Shown here piece by piece: positions 25,881 through 35,619 of a stretch of 64,000 bases of DNA (positions within the stretch are counted from its first letter, which is position 1; every line of letters starts with the position of its first letter). Position numbers and translations under genes: made by a program. The stretch lies in NCBI RefSeq assembly GCF_033001325.1, contig NZ_CP133111.1, positions 5,317,001 to 5,381,000 of the forward strand, given 5' to 3'. The stretch comes from Rhodopseudomonas sp. BAL398 (GTDB lineage Bacteria > Pseudomonadota > Alphaproteobacteria > Rhizobiales > Xanthobacteraceae). Under the pieces are notes generated by a model, which was not told the origin of the DNA, ran no database searches, and saw only the letters and a list, made by a program, of their open reading frames with translations.

Positions 25881-26296
25881 CGCTCGATCAGTTCAGCCAG
25901 CTGGCGCAAATTTGGGGCGGCGACATCGAGCGCTGGCCGCGGTCGGTGCAGGACGCGGCGCGCCGGATCGCGGCGGACGCCGCGGGTGCGGCGATTCTCG
26001 CCGAGCAGGCCGGGCACGACCGGCTGTTCGCCACGCCGCCTGCGATCGCCGCGGAGCGCAGCGCGGCCGCCAGCTTCGCGGTGCTGCAGCGGATCGCCGC
26101 GAGCGATCGCCGCTTGCCCTGGTGGCGCCGGCTGGCGCCGCCGAGCTCGCTGGTTCAGGCCGGCAGCCTGGCCTGTTCGGCGCTGCTCGGCGTCTGGATG
26201 GCGGGCCTGCTTCCCTATCACCAATCGCAGGATGCCCTCGCCGTGGTCAGCATGGTGTTCGACAGTTCGGCCATGTCGTTGGGGGGGCTGCAATGA
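25877..26296 (+). CDS. Probable anti-sigma factor (single membrane span)
   Basis: Protein of 139 residues overlapping the sigma gene by ATGA, as expected for a coupled sigma/anti-sigma pair. The N-terminal cytoplasmic part (MTLDQFSQLAQIWGGDIERWPR) would bind sigma; there is one membrane helix around residues 95-113 (SLACSALLGVWMAGLLPY) and a short periplasmic tail. No zinc-binding HxxxCxxC motif of ZAS-type anti-sigma factors is visible. The next gene overlaps it by 4 bases. Function is inferred from layout. Confidence 0.7.
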   Translation: MTLDQFSQLAQIWGGDIERWPRSVQDAARRIAADAAGAAILAEQAGHDRLFATPPAIAAERSAAASFAVLQRIAASDRRLPWWRRLAPPSSLVQAGSLACSALLGVWMAGLLPYHQSQDALAVVSMVFDSSAMSLGGLQ

Positions 26297-26748
26297 CGAT
26301 CTGGCCCAATGCGCAGAACCGGGTGCGGCTGGCGCTGCTGGCGTCGCTCTGCCTCAATGTGGCACTCGCCGCCTATGTCTCGGCCCAGTGGTTTCAGTCC
26401 CCGATTGAGCCCGGCTGGACCCCAGGTGGCGCGGGCATGCCGTCACGGCTGATCGAGCGGGTCGCCGCGCGGCTTCCGAAAGGCGATGCCGACATTGTCT
26501 GGCGGGTGTATCGGGCCAAGCAGGAGGAGATTCGGCCGCTGCAGGCGGACTATGTGCAGGCCCTGCGCGAGACCCTGCGGCTGATCGGGCAGCCCGAACT
26601 GGATAAGCCGGCGCTGCGCGCGGCGATCCGCAATGCCCGCGACAAGCGGATCAAGATCGGCGACGCCGTGATCGACAGCTTCGTCGACACGCTGGAGCAG
26701 ATCTCGACGCCAGGGCGACGCCAGCTCGTCGGCCGATTTCTTCGCTGA
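26293..26748 (+). CDS. Periplasmic sensor-like protein (CnrX/ZraP-type)
   Basis: Membrane-anchored periplasmic protein of 151 residues. One N-terminal helix (LALLASLCLNVALAAYVSA) precedes a helical periplasmic domain rich in Arg/Glu/Asp (ERVAARLPKGDADIVWRVY, LRETLRLIGQPELDKPALRAAI). The pattern fits the heavy-metal-sensor/LTXXQ-like periplasmic helical families to which CnrX belongs. As the third gene of a sigma/anti-sigma operon it parallels the cnrYXH arrangement, although the clear His/Cys metal ligands of CnrX are not seen. It could act as the signal receiver for the anti-sigma factor. Confidence 0.65.
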   Translation: MTIWPNAQNRVRLALLASLCLNVALAAYVSAQWFQSPIEPGWTPGGAGMPSRLIERVAARLPKGDADIVWRVYRAKQEEIRPLQADYVQALRETLRLIGQPELDKPALRAAIRNARDKRIKIGDAVIDSFVDTLEQISTPGRRQLVGRFLR

Positions 26749-26837
26749 TACGCAAAGGCGCGCGAGGGAATGTCGGTCCCGGCGCGTATCCCCGACACGC
26801 CATGAATCAATCCGAAACCGAAGCCAATGGAGGCAAG

Positions 26838-27137
26838 ATGCTGCAGCCGAACACCCCCCAACAGAAGCGCCCGCGCGGCAAGCTGGGCTTCAGCCCGACC
26901 GATGTCCTGATGCGGGCGATCGTGGCGGCCACCTGTCTGATCGCCGTGCTGATGTTGTCCCTGTCGCTGGCGATGGCGCAGGATGGCGCCGCACGAAAGG
27001 CCTGCGAGCCGGATTACCGGCGGCTGTGCAGCGGCGTGATGCCTGGCGGCGGCCGGGTGCTGAAATGCCTGAATGAGCATCGCGACGCGCTGTCGGAACC
27101 GTGCCGGCAGGCGCTCGACGCCCGCGGGGCGAAGTAG
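26838..27137 (+). CDS. Small secreted cysteine-rich-repeat protein
   Basis: Exported protein of 99 residues. A basic N-terminal stretch and one hydrophobic segment (AIVAATCLIAVLMLSLSLAMAQ) form a signal peptide or anchor. The mature part has four cysteines in a GLG1-type cysteine-rich-repeat arrangement (CEPDYRRLCSGVMPGGGRVLKC ... CRQAL). ATG 26838 is chosen for the GGAGG site 4 bases upstream; ATG 26802 would add 12 residues and lacks such a site. It lies 90 bases after the sigma operon and could be one of its targets. Confidence 0.6.
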   Translation: MLQPNTPQQKRPRGKLGFSPTDVLMRAIVAATCLIAVLMLSLSLAMAQDGAARKACEPDYRRLCSGVMPGGGRVLKCLNEHRDALSEPCRQALDARGAK

Positions 27138-27204
27138 CGCCGTCGCCGTCGGCGGAACCTTGTCGCGGGTTGGCCGGTTATCGCCACTCACGAGGAGGTG
27201 CGAC

Positions 27205-27384
27205 ATGCCGAAGGACCAGCCGCTGGACCCCGCCGATTTTCCGCTCGACGTCCGCCGGGACGAAATCGTGAAATCGAACGGCGAGCCGATCGCCAAGGCC
27301 CGCGACCCCAAGGTCGCCGAAGAGGTCGCCGATCGTCTCAACGAAAACGAGTATCGCCGCGAAGAGGATCGCTGGTCGGCCTGA
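27205..27384 (+). CDS. Small acidic hypothetical protein
   Basis: 59-residue charged soluble protein preceded by an excellent GAGGAGG site. It is rich in Asp, Glu, Arg and Pro (PLDVRRDEIVKSNGEPIAKA, DRLNENEYRREEDRW). Similar short proteins are common in Bradyrhizobiaceae; no function is known. It converges on the chemoreceptor gene, with a hairpin between them. Confidence 0.6.
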   Translation: MPKDQPLDPADFPLDVRRDEIVKSNGEPIAKARDPKVAEEVADRLNENEYRREEDRWSA

Positions 27385-27405
27385 TCGGCCGGCCATTAAA
27401 TTCAA

Positions 27406-27439
27406 GACGGGCGGCGCGCCGGCTGGCGCGTCGCCCGTC
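27406..27439. terminator. Convergent-gene hairpin
   Basis: GC-rich stem (GACGGGCG...CGCGCC / GGCGCG...CGCCCGTC) between two converging genes, the small acidic protein gene and the chemoreceptor gene. It can act on both strands; there is no long T-run. Confidence 0.6.
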
Positions 27440-27454
27440 GTTCCCAGTCTTGGT

Positions 27455-29146
27455 TCAGGCGGCGCGCACGGTCGCCAGGAACTTGCCCACTTCGAGCTTC
27501 AGCCGGCTGCTGTCGCCGGACAGCGACTGCGCCGCTGACAGCACTTGCGCCGACGCCGAGCCGGTTTCGCTGGAGCCGCGCTGCACATCGGTGATGTTCG
27601 CCGTGACCTGATGGGTTCCTTGCGCCGCCTGTTGCACATTCCGGGAGATCTCCTGGGTGGCGGCGCCCTGCTGTTCGACCGCCGAGGCGATGGTGGCGGA
27701 GATTTCCGCCATCCGGCCGATGGTGGTGCCGATCTCCTTGATCGCCCCCACCGATTGTTGCGTCGCCGACTGGATGCCGTTGATCTGCTGGCTGATCTCG
27801 CCGGTGGCCTTGGCGGTCTGTTCGGCCAGCGCCTTGACCTCGGACGCCACCACGGCGAAGCCGCGGCCGGCGTCGCCGGCGCGGGCAGCCTCGATCGTCG
27901 CGTTCAGCGCCAGCAAATTGGTCTGCCCGGCGATGGTGTTGATCAGTTCGACGACGTCGCCGATCCGCGCGGCCGCGCTGGCCAATTCGCCGACGCGATC
28001 ATTGGTGGCCTTGGCCTGATCGACCGCATCATTGGCGATCCGCGCCGATTCCTGGACCTGGCGGCTGATCTCGTTGACCGAGGAGCTCATTTCCTCGGTG
28101 GCCGACGCCACCGACTGGACGTTGGTGGAGGCTTCCTCGGAGGCCGAGGCGACCGCCGTGGTCAATTCCTGCGCCCGCGCCGCCGTTGCGGTCAGCGTTC
28201 CGGCGGAGGCTTCCAGCTCGGTCGAGGCCGACGCCACCGCTTCGACGATTTCGCCGATCAGCGACTCGAAGTCGCGGGTGATATTGTCGACGCGATGACC
28301 CCGCGCGATCTTTTCCTCGGCGTCCAGCATCGCCGCCGCGTCGGCGTTCTTCTTGTCGATCAGGGCCTGCTTGAACACTTGCAGCGTATCGGCCATCTGG
28401 CCGATCTCTGTCTTCTCGCCCTGATGCGGCACCTCGGCGCTGAGGTCGCCATCGCCGAGCGCCTGCATCGGCTTGACGATCGAAGCAATGCCGCGCGAGA
28501 CGTCGCGCACCAGATAGATCGCCAGCGCCGCGCCGACCGTGATGGCCAGGCCCAGCGTGATCGCGAGCAGCATCAGGGCCGACTGATAGGCGGCATGCGC
28601 GGTGGCGCCGGCGGCGTCGGCGCCGTCATTGTTGAAGGCGATGTCCTTGTCGAGGATCTTGTCGGCCTTCTTCGAGATCGGATAGGCCTTGGTCTCGTTG
28701 AACAGCGTGGCGTCGTGCGGAATGGTGCCGATGCTGGCGCGCGAGCGGGAGACCACCTCGGGAATCGCCGCGATGTAGATCTGCCACTGATCGCTCCAGC
28801 TCTTGTAGAGCGCGCGTTCCTCATCCGACGTGATCAGCCGTTCATAGTTGGCGCGAAACTTGTCGAGCGCCTTGGTCGAAACCTCCAGCCGCTTTTCCAC
28901 CGCCGTCTTGGCTTCCGCGGTCTCCGACAGCAGATGCAGCCGAACGATGGCGCGGAAGGTCACGATCTCGGCGCGCAGCTCGCCCAAGGCGCGGATGCTC
29001 GGCAGCCAGTCGGCCTCGACTTCGGTGGCGGATTTGTTGATCGCCTGCAGCTTGGTCACCGCCAGCAGGCCCATGCCGGTCAAGGCGATCAGCAGGAAGC
29101 CGACGACGATGGTTATCTTGGCGCGGATCGAGAGCTTCGCGAGCAT
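27455..29146 (-). CDS. Methyl-accepting chemotaxis protein (MCP 1)
   Basis: Transmembrane chemoreceptor of 563 residues. The ATG at 29146 is followed by the first membrane helix ([18 protein letters not shown]), a periplasmic four-helix-bundle-like region, a second helix near residue 190 ([20 protein letters not shown]), a HAMP domain and the long cytoplasmic signalling helix hairpin with the highly conserved tip ([37 protein letters not shown] region, cited only in part here). It has no CheR-tether pentapeptide at the C terminus. The next chemoreceptor gene is a close paralogue in its signalling domain. No chemotaxis kinase genes are in the window. Confidence 0.92.
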   Translation of the reverse strand: MLAKLSIRAKITIVVGFLLIALTGMGLLAVTKLQAINKSATEVEADWLPSIRALGELRAEIVTFRAIVRLHLLSETAEAKTAVEKRLEVSTKALDKFRANYERLITSDEERALYKSWSDQWQIYIAAIPEVVSRSRASIGTIPHDATLFNETKAYPISKKADKILDKDIAFNNDGADAAGATAHAAYQSALMLLAITLGLAITVGAALAIYLVRDVSRGIASIVKPMQALGDGDLSAEVPHQGEKTEIGQMADTLQVFKQALIDKKNADAAAMLDAEEKIARGHRVDNITRDFESLIGEIVEAVASASTELEASAGTLTATAARAQELTTAVASASEEASTNVQSVASATEEMSSSVNEISRQVQESARIANDAVDQAKATNDRVGELASAAARIGDVVELINTIAGQTNLLALNATIEAARAGDAGRGFAVVASEVKALAEQTAKATGEISQQINGIQSATQQSVGAIKEIGTTIGRMAEISATIASAVEQQGAATQEISRNVQQAAQGTHQVTANITDVQRGSSETGSASAQVLSAAQSLSGDSSRLKLEVGKFLATVRAA

Positions 29147-29682
29147 GGCGAGAATCCTTGAGGTGGGTCCGAGAGGGAAGAAAGCGATGGACTTCAACAC
29201 GAAAGCGCAGCGCGGATGGAACGGACGATGGGGGATGCGAAACGGAGTGGTTCAGAACCTAGGCAGTCGCGGCGCACCCTTGGGCGCCGGCATGTGGATT
29301 GGGTGAATCGAACACTTGGCATTGGCCGTACCGGATGGTTTGGCAGGCTTTGCGGGTCAGCCATGCGCGACTGATAGGAACGTGCCGGCCGAGGCGGACG
29401 GCGCGCCGTCGCACTGGATCAAGCCGCTTCAGGGACAGATAAGTCATTGCTACTCACGCGAACGGAAACGATCCGCCAACCGAAGCGGTGGCGGAGTTCG
29501 AAGGTCAGATGAACGGGTTTCTTGCTGGGGAAGCGCTTCGACACCCGGCAGATGCGGTGCGTCGCTTTCCTTCTGCGGCGACCCTACGCCGAGAATCCTA
29601 ATCCAATGGTAAATCCACGAGCCTAGTTCGAAAGACTAAGAAGCCGGCGGCGAGGTGCTTAGTCCCGCCCGATACGACGCGC
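29147..29682. other. Intergenic stretch between two chemoreceptor genes
   Basis: About 530 bases with no gene I can support. It contains the promoter region of MCP 1, which is expected at its left end, and a 39-codon ORF at 29187-29306 (+) with a GAGAGGGAAG site but no other support. The rest shows no repeat or motif that I recognise. Confidence 0.4.
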
Positions 29683-29715
29683 AAAGGCCGTTGCGCGGCT
29701 GACGCAACGGCCTTT
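29683..29715. terminator. Terminator hairpin after MCP 2
   Basis: Perfect 13-bp inverted repeat (AAAGGCCGTTGCG / CGCAACGGCCTTT) with a 7-base loop, 19 bases beyond the end of the chemoreceptor gene. Read on the minus strand it ends in TTT. A good intrinsic terminator candidate. Confidence 0.8.
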
Positions 29716-29734
29716 GTCGATCAGGAGCCGTTGA

Positions 29735-31489
29735 TCAGGCGGCGCGCACCGTCTGCAGGAATTTGCTGACTTCGAGTTTCAGCCGATTGCTCTCGCCGGA
29801 CAGCGACTGCGCCGCGGCAAGGACCTGCGCGGAGGCCGAGCCGGTCTCGCCGGCGCCGTGCTGCACGTCGGAGATGTTCGAGCTGACCTGCGTGGTGCCC
29901 TGGGCGGCCTGCTGTACGTTGCGGGAAATCTCCTGGGTGGCGGCGCCTTGTTCCTCCACCGCGGACGCAATGGTGGAGGAGATCTCCGACATCCGCCCGA
30001 TGGTGACGCCGATCTCCTTGATGGCGTCGGCCGATTCGCTGGTGGCGAGCTGGATCCCCGAGACTTGCTGGCTGATCTCGCTGGTGGCCTTGGCGGTCTG
30101 CTGGGCCAGCGCCTTGACCTCGGCTGCGACCACCGCGAAGCCGCGGCCGGCGTCGCCGGCGCGGGCGGCTTCGATGGTGGCGTTGAGCGCCAAGAGATTG
30201 GTCTGCCCGGCGATGGTGTTGATCAGTTCGACCACCGCGCCGATCCGCGCCGCCGCGTCCGACAATTGTTCGACGCGGTCATTGGTCTTTCGCGCCTGAT
30301 CCACCGCCTCATTGGCGATCCGCGCCGAATCCTGCACCTGGCGGCCGATCTCGTTGACCGAGGACGCCATTTCCTCGGTGGCGGAGGCCACCGATTGCAC
30401 ATTGGTCGAGGCCTCCTCGGACGCCGCCGCCACCATGACGGTGAGCTGCTGGGCGCGCTCCGCGGTCGCGGTCAGGCTGCCGGCCGCGGCTTCGAGTTCG
30501 CTCGAGGCCGCCGACACGGTGTCGATGATGTGGCCGACCGCGCCTTCGAAAGCATCCGCCAGCCGGCCCATGTCGGCCTTGCGCTTTTCGGCAACGCGAT
30601 GCTCCTGATCGAGCTGCGCCGCGGCTTCCTGCGTCGCCTTCTCCTGCGCCTTGACCTTGAATTTCTCCACCGCGCCGGCGACCTCGCCGATCTCGTCGCC
30701 GCGGCCGAGCCCCGGCAGCACCACGGCGAAATTGCCGTCGGCGAGCTCGTGCATCGCACGGCTCATGGCGCTGATCGGGCGCGCGATCGTGACGATCGAG
30801 AACACGCAGGTTGCGATCAGCAGCAAGGTGGTGATCGCGCCGGCGATCAGCGAGGTCCGCTCCGCCGAAGCCGACTCGGCGGCCGCCGCGGCGATCGATC
30901 TGGCGCTTTGCTGCCTGCCATTGTCGACGAGCTTGCCGACCACCGTCATGATCTGCGTTGCCAGCGGCAGCGATACGTTGTGGCGATGCTGCGCGATGGC
31001 GTCGTTGAGCCCGTCGATGCGCGCCGCGGCGTCTGGATGCATCTGGTCGGCGGCGCCCTGCAACCCGATGATCTCGCTGCGCATGCCCGCGACCAGCGCG
31101 CGACTGCTGTTGAGATCCGCGATCAGCCCGGGCAGCCGCGCGATCTGCGCCTGCGCATCGCCCGGTGGAATCAGCCGCGCCATCTCGGCGCTGAATGCTG
31201 TCGCCTTGGTCTGATCGAGCGCAAAGGAATCAGCCGATTTCTGCAAGGCCGCCGGGGTTGCGGCCAACACCGTATCGCGAAAGGCGAGCTGCATGCCGCC
31301 GACCGATGCCCTGACCTCAGCGGCGAGTTGCGCCACGGTCTGGTGCCTGATCGCGCTGTCATAGCCGGCACGCACCGCGGCGTTGCCGGTGCTCTGCGCA
31401 TAGATAATGAAGCCCACCAGCAGGATGCCGAGCGCTGAAGCGATCGCGAGCTTGGCGCCGATGCGAAGATTGTGAAAGAGCCTGGTCAT
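29735..31489 (-). CDS. Methyl-accepting chemotaxis protein (MCP 2)
   Basis: Transmembrane chemoreceptor of 584 residues. ATG 31489 follows a GAGGAA site. Membrane helix 1 ([17 protein letters not shown]), a periplasmic helical sensor domain, membrane helix 2 ([18 protein letters not shown]), HAMP ([16 protein letters not shown]) and the signalling domain follow in order. The last 300 residues are almost the same as in MCP 1, while the sensor domains differ, so the two probably report different cues to the same array. The C-terminal tail ([14 protein letters not shown]) is shared with MCP 1. Confidence 0.92.
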   Translation of the reverse strand: MTRLFHNLRIGAKLAIASALGILLVGFIIYAQSTGNAAVRAGYDSAIRHQTVAQLAAEVRASVGGMQLAFRDTVLAATPAALQKSADSFALDQTKATAFSAEMARLIPPGDAQAQIARLPGLIADLNSSRALVAGMRSEIIGLQGAADQMHPDAAARIDGLNDAIAQHRHNVSLPLATQIMTVVGKLVDNGRQQSARSIAAAAAESASAERTSLIAGAITTLLLIATCVFSIVTIARPISAMSRAMHELADGNFAVVLPGLGRGDEIGEVAGAVEKFKVKAQEKATQEAAAQLDQEHRVAEKRKADMGRLADAFEGAVGHIIDTVSAASSELEAAAGSLTATAERAQQLTVMVAAASEEASTNVQSVASATEEMASSVNEIGRQVQDSARIANEAVDQARKTNDRVEQLSDAAARIGAVVELINTIAGQTNLLALNATIEAARAGDAGRGFAVVAAEVKALAQQTAKATSEISQQVSGIQLATSESADAIKEIGVTIGRMSEISSTIASAVEEQGAATQEISRNVQQAAQGTTQVSSNISDVQHGAGETGSASAQVLAAAQSLSGESNRLKLEVSKFLQTVRAA

Positions 31490-31852
31490 GAAATTCCTCG
31501 AGGACAATGCCTGCTTATGCGGGCGAACGATCTCCTTGAGGACTCCACTGGGGAAGCTTCTTCACCTCGCGGGGAGGAGCGCGGCTTCCGTTGCGCAGTT
31601 AATGGAGAGTAAACCGATATGAATTGGTAAAGATACTAGGTGGCAATCATGGAAAATGGAGGCGAGGACGGCGTCGCCGCTTGCGCCCGATCGGCAAGCG
31701 CGGAATGCGTCGCATCAGCGCGATCGTTGCGGCGACATGCGGCCGCGTAGCTTCGGCTAATTGGGGCGGACGAGGATCGCAAATGTTGCTGTCATTTTAG
31801 TAATCCTCAGAGTCTGATTCAAAAACCCATCGGCAAAGACAGGTCTCAACGC
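31490..31852. other. Promoter region of MCP 2 and flanking sequence
   Basis: About 360 bases with no supported gene. It includes a moderately AT-rich stretch near 31610-31650, with TTAATGGAGAGTAAA (close to, but not, a TTAA-N7-TTAA CtrA site) upstream of MCP 2. Repeat B3 begins at its right end. Confidence 0.4.
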
Positions 31853-31986
31853 CGTCATTGCGAGGAGCTGTTGCGACGAAGCCATCCAGTCCTTGCTTGG
31901 CGCCCTGGATTGCGTCGCCGTCGGACGGCGCTGCGCGCCGGCGGTCGCTGACGGCGGTGCGGCGCGCCAAGGCGCCGTGCAATGAT
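31853..31986. repeat. Palindromic repeat, family B (copy B3)
   Basis: Has GTCATTGCGAGGAGCTGTTGC and, at the other end, GTGCAATGATGAG; the inner part includes CAGTCCTTGCTTGGCGCC and the CGTCGGACGGCG region also seen in B1 and B2. It is about 25 bases longer than those copies and in inverted orientation relative to them. Ends are approximate. Confidence 0.7.
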
Positions 31987-32018
31987 GAGATGGTCGAGGC
32001 GGCGCGGATCGGCGCTGC

Positions 32019-33773
32019 TTACAGCTTATACGCGGTGCGGAATCCGCCCCAGTGCCGGCCGCGGACCTTCACCGGCACGTCGATCTCGCGCATCATCACG
32101 GTGTTGCCGCCGCCCATGTCGCGGGCATAGCTCTGGATCAGATAGCTGCGGGTGTTGCGGCCGGCGGCGAGGCCGGCGGGATCGTTGAAGATCCGGCGGT
32201 TGCGGCTGTTGGCGGTGTTCCAGGCGACGTCGCCCGGCCGCTGCGGCTTCGAATAGATGCTGTTGTGCACCGGCAGATAGCCGTTGCGGTCGATCATCAC
32301 GCAGAACACCATCCGGTCGTCCTTGGCGAGAAACCCGTCCTGGAACGCCGGCAGCGCGCGGTCGGCCCAGCCCAGGATTCGGGTGCGGTGCTGCGGCGGA
32401 TTGGTGCCTTCGATCGCGACGTAATTATCGTCGAACATGTCGTCGAGCGAGATCGCGCCTGTGGCAACGCCGTCCTCGAAGATCTTGTTGAGCGCGACGC
32501 CGGCCTCCAGCGCGCGGGTGACGAATTCGGTGTTCTCGTCGCGGATCGCCCACAGCGCGTCTTCGATGCGCTCCTGCAGGGCGGCGTCCGGCGCCACGAA
32601 ACGCGCCAGCGCGCCGGCCGTGGTCTGCTGCTCGATGCGGATCTTGCAGGCGCCGACATCCTGCAGCGTCGCCGCCAGGGTCTGGTTGATGCCGAGCGAA
32701 GCGGCGCCGGGGCCGGAGATCAGCACGCCTTGCTGCGAGATTTCGTAGACCGGCGCGGCCAGCGCCCAGCCGTTGGCCTCGATCTCGATGTTGAGATGGC
32801 AGGGCAGCTTTTCGCGCTTGCGGCTGTCCTCGCGGTCGCCCTGCCGCAGCAGCACCGCGGTGCGCGCGCGCAGCTTGGTGGCGAATGTGGTGACGTTGTT
32901 CCCGGCCTTGGCGACCTCCTCGCCATGCTGCTCGGCCTCGCGCGCGGCGCTGTCGATTTCGGCGGCGCTGTCGCCGACCGAGACGATGAAATGCGACGCC
33001 GAGGCCGCGTTGCTGGCCATCTCGCTGGTGGTGCTGTTCTGCTCGGCGACCGCACTGTTGACGTTGTCGAACACCGGGCGGATCGCGGCGATCGCCTGCG
33101 AGATCCGGTGCACCGCGTCGACCGAATTGGCCGCGTCGCTTTGCAGCGCGTCGATCTTGCGCTTGATTTCCTCGGTGGCGTCGTGGGTCTGCACCGCCAG
33201 CGCCTTGACCTCGGTGGCGACCACCGCGAAGCCGCGGCCGGCGGCGCCGGCGCGCGCCGCCTCGATCGTCGAATTCAGCGCCAGCAGCGTGGTCTGCTTG
33301 GCGATCTTGGCGATCAGATTGACCACATTGCCGATCGCCGCCGAGGATTCCCGCAGGCGGTCGACATTGGCGCTGGCCTCAATGGCGGCGGCGCTGGCCT
33401 GGTCGGCGAGCTGGCTCGCCTCGCGCACCTGGTCGCCGATCCCTTTCGCCGAATCGGTAAATTTGTCGGCGGCCTGGGAGAATGTCGTCGCGGTCGAATG
33501 CGCGGCGCTGGTCCGCCCGGTCAATGCGTCGGTGCGCTGGCGAATCGTCTGCAAGGTGTCGGCGGTGGCTTGCGCGCCGCCGGCCACCGAATTGGCGGCG
33601 CGCTCGAGCTGGCGGATCAGCGATCCGAGCTCGAGTTCCAGCAGTTCAAGGATCTCGTGGGCGGAATCGGGCTCCTGCGGCGGCGGCACGGCGGACAGAT
33701 CGGGAGCCAAGGCCGGCGCCACCACCTCCACCACTGGTTCGTGCACCCGCTTTCGAAACAGACCGAAGGCCAT
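32019..33773 (-). CDS. Soluble chemoreceptor-like protein with C-terminal sensor and PilZ-like segment
   Basis: Cytoplasmic MCP-family protein of 584 residues with no membrane helix. The N terminus leads straight into a coiled-coil region and the MCP signalling tip ([20 protein letters not shown]). After the tip, about residue 315, a basic stretch (RKREKLPCHLNIEIE) and ISQQGVLISG resemble a PilZ-type domain. The last 200 residues are a sensor-like domain ending in DMGGGNT and GRHWGGFRTAY, a tail found on other soluble MCPs. So the order is signalling, PilZ-like, sensor: the reverse of the usual layout. It could tie cyclic-di-GMP to chemotaxis. The PilZ call is tentative. Confidence 0.75.
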   Translation of the reverse strand: MAFGLFRKRVHEPVVEVVAPALAPDLSAVPPPQEPDSAHEILELLELELGSLIRQLERAANSVAGGAQATADTLQTIRQRTDALTGRTSAAHSTATTFSQAADKFTDSAKGIGDQVREASQLADQASAAAIEASANVDRLRESSAAIGNVVNLIAKIAKQTTLLALNSTIEAARAGAAGRGFAVVATEVKALAVQTHDATEEIKRKIDALQSDAANSVDAVHRISQAIAAIRPVFDNVNSAVAEQNSTTSEMASNAASASHFIVSVGDSAAEIDSAAREAEQHGEEVAKAGNNVTTFATKLRARTAVLLRQGDREDSRKREKLPCHLNIEIEANGWALAAPVYEISQQGVLISGPGAASLGINQTLAATLQDVGACKIRIEQQTTAGALARFVAPDAALQERIEDALWAIRDENTEFVTRALEAGVALNKIFEDGVATGAISLDDMFDDNYVAIEGTNPPQHRTRILGWADRALPAFQDGFLAKDDRMVFCVMIDRNGYLPVHNSIYSKPQRPGDVAWNTANSRNRRIFNDPAGLAAGRNTRSYLIQSYARDMGGGNTVMMREIDVPVKVRGRHWGGFRTAYKL

Positions 33774-33976
33774 GAAATTTCTCGCATGAGGGGAACTACG
33801 GGGCCGATACTCGCATCGTTGGGTGAAACCGTGGTTAATTTCCCGATGCCCGAATTGACATCCAAAAGTCGAATGCTTGCCGGCTTTCCGTGCAAGTCTT
33901 TGATTTTGCCGGCGGCCGGCCTATAAACCCGCGCCGCCCCGAACCGTTCATCCTGACCAAAGCCAAGAGAGACCGC

Positions 33977-34723
33977 ATGGCCGGACATTCCCAGTTCAAG
34001 AACATCATGCACCGCAAGGGCAAGCAGGATGCCCAGAAGTCCAAGCTGTTCAGCAAGCTGGCGCGGGAAATCACCGTCGCGGCCAAGATGGGCCAGCCCG
34101 ATCCGGCGATGAATGCAAGGCTGCGCGCCGCAATGATCTCGGCGCGGCAGGAGAACATGTCGAAGGATTCGATCGAGCGCGCGGTCAAGAAGGCCACCGG
34201 CGGCGACGCCGAAAATTATGACGAGATCCGCTATGAGGGCTATGGCCCCGGCGGCGTCGCGGTGATCGTCGAGGCGCTGACCGACAACCGCAACCGCGCC
34301 GCCTCCGACATCCGCTCCTATTTCACCAAATCCGGCGGCAATCTCGGCGAAACCGGTTCGGTGTCGTTCATGTTCGACAATGTCGGCATCATCGAATACG
34401 ACGCCGACAAGGCCTCCGCCGACGACATGCTGGACGCCGCGATCGAGGCCGGCGCCGACGACGTGCTGTCGTCCGACGAGGGCCACGAGATCTACGCCTC
34501 GAAAGAAACCTTCCGCGACGTCGCCAAGTCGCTGGAGGCGAAATTCGGCGAGGCCCGCAAGGCGCAGCTGACCTGGAAGCCGCAAAATACCGTCCCGGTC
34601 GACGACGAAACCGCCGAAAAGCTGCTCAAGCTGATCGATCTGCTCAACGAGCACGACGACGTCCAGAACGTCTACGCCAATTTCGAAGTCTCCGACGCGC
34701 TGATGGAAAAGATGGGCGGCTGA
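33977..34723 (+). CDS. yebC: YebC/PmpR-family DNA-binding regulatory or translation-related protein
   Basis: 248-residue member of the YebC family, named for DNA-binding regulators and more recently linked to translation of difficult stretches. [18 protein letters not shown] is the family N terminus, and [19 protein letters not shown] and the acidic C-terminal domains follow. Length is typical. It sits directly upstream of ruvC, its usual position in proteobacteria, separated here by palindromic repeat D1. Highly expressed housekeeping gene in general. Confidence 0.93.
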   Translation: MAGHSQFKNIMHRKGKQDAQKSKLFSKLAREITVAAKMGQPDPAMNARLRAAMISARQENMSKDSIERAVKKATGGDAENYDEIRYEGYGPGGVAVIVEALTDNRNRAASDIRSYFTKSGGNLGETGSVSFMFDNVGIIEYDADKASADDMLDAAIEAGADDVLSSDEGHEIYASKETFRDVAKSLEAKFGEARKAQLTWKPQNTVPVDDETAEKLLKLIDLLNEHDDVQNVYANFEVSDALMEKMGG

Positions 34724-34758
34724 GGCCGTCGGCCGCCGTCGCGATTCGTCCAATTCCC

Positions 34759-34893
34759 GTGTCCCGGACGCGCCGCAGCGCGCAGCGCTGCTGCGCAGAT
34801 CCGGGACCCCGCTTCGCGCGCCGCCCCAACCGGGGCCCCGGCTCAGCAGCGCACCACGCCGCTGCGCGGCGCGTTGCACTGCGTCCGGGGCAC
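34759..34893. repeat. Palindromic repeat, family D (copy D1)
   Basis: Starts GTGTCCCGGACGCG and ends CGTCCGGGGCAC; inside are CGCAGCGCTGCTGCGCAG, CGGGGCCCCGG and AGCAGCGCACCACGCCG. A second copy with the same internal blocks lies at 45180. It separates yebC from ruvC. Confidence 0.8.
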
Positions 34894-34964
34894 GAGGCGG
34901 CTTTAACAGTCAACTCCCGTTTGTTTCTGTTTCGTTCACTTTGCTGTGGCGTTATCGTCGCGCC

Positions 34965-35492
34965 ATGACAGTTCCGCCGATTCGCATTCCCGTCCGTATT
35001 CTCGGCATCGATCCGGGCCTCCGCCGTACCGGCTGGGGCGTGATCGAGAGCGAGGGCAATCGGCTGGTGTTTATCGGCTGCGGCTCTGTGGAGCCGCCCA
35101 ACAGCCTGCCGCTGGCCGAGCGGCTGCTGGCGATTCATCAGGGCCTGGCCCAAGTGCTGGCCGAGTTTCAGCCCGACGAGGCCGCGGTTGAGCAGACTTT
35201 CGTCAACAAGGACGGCGTCGCCACGCTGAAACTCGGGCAGGCGCGGGGCGTGGCGATGCTGGCGCCGGCGATGGTCGGGCTCAGCGTCGCCGAATATGCC
35301 CCCAACCAGGTCAAGAAAACCGTGGTCGGCGCCGGCCATGCCGACAAGGCGCAAATCCAGATGATGCTGAAAATCCTGCTGCCGAAGGCCGAGCCGAAAT
35401 CCGCCGACGCCGCCGACGCGCTGGCCATCGCCATCACCCACGCCCATCATCGCGGCACCGCGCTGCTGCGGCTGAAGGTGGTGGGCGCATGA
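34965..35492 (+). CDS. ruvC: Holliday-junction resolvase RuvC
   Basis: Endonuclease that cleaves Holliday junctions processed by RuvAB. The 175-residue protein starts at ATG 34965. Acidic catalytic residues are seen in [12 protein letters not shown] (first Asp), VEQTFVNKD (Glu) and the C-terminal [15 protein letters not shown]. Length is typical. Gene order yebC-ruvC-ruvA-ruvB is conserved; here a palindromic repeat of family F sits between ruvC and ruvA. Confidence 0.96.
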   Translation: MTVPPIRIPVRILGIDPGLRRTGWGVIESEGNRLVFIGCGSVEPPNSLPLAERLLAIHQGLAQVLAEFQPDEAAVEQTFVNKDGVATLKLGQARGVAMLAPAMVGLSVAEYAPNQVKKTVVGAGHADKAQIQMMLKILLPKAEPKSADAADALAIAITHAHHRGTALLRLKVVGA

Positions 35493-35511
35493 GCGGCGGC
35501 TGGCACGGCGC

Positions 35512-35619
35512 ACTCCCTCCACCGCTTGCGGGGGAGGGCGGGGGTGGGGGAACGCCGCACCCGCATGACTCGCGGCTGCCCCCACCCCCGGCCCCTCCCC
35601 CGCAAGCGGGAGAGGGGAG
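35512..35619. repeat. Palindromic repeat, family F (copy F1) between ruvC and ruvA
   Basis: Imperfect inverted repeat: left arm CCGCTTGCGGGGGAGGGCGG, right arm CGGCCCCTCCCCCGCAAGCGG, with a central AACGCCGCACCCGCATGACT block. The right end (GGGAGAGGGGAG) directly abuts the ruvA start codon and contains its only plausible ribosome-binding site. Copy F2 lies in the next junction. Confidence 0.88.

Noticed and set aside
27545-29161. Long plus-strand frame opposite MCP 1 (538 codons)
   Set aside because: Antisense shadow of a clearly recognised chemoreceptor; Arg/Gly/Leu-rich and without domains. The same is true of 29858-31438 and 32052-33926.
29187-29306. 39-codon plus-strand ORF upstream of MCP 1
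   Set aside because: A purine-rich site precedes it, but the peptide (Gly/Arg/Asn-rich, no helix or domain) and its place over the MCP promoter give no further support.
31610-31630. TTAATGGAGAGTAAA as a CtrA site before MCP 2
   Set aside because: The second half reads TAAA instead of TTAA, so the match is incomplete.
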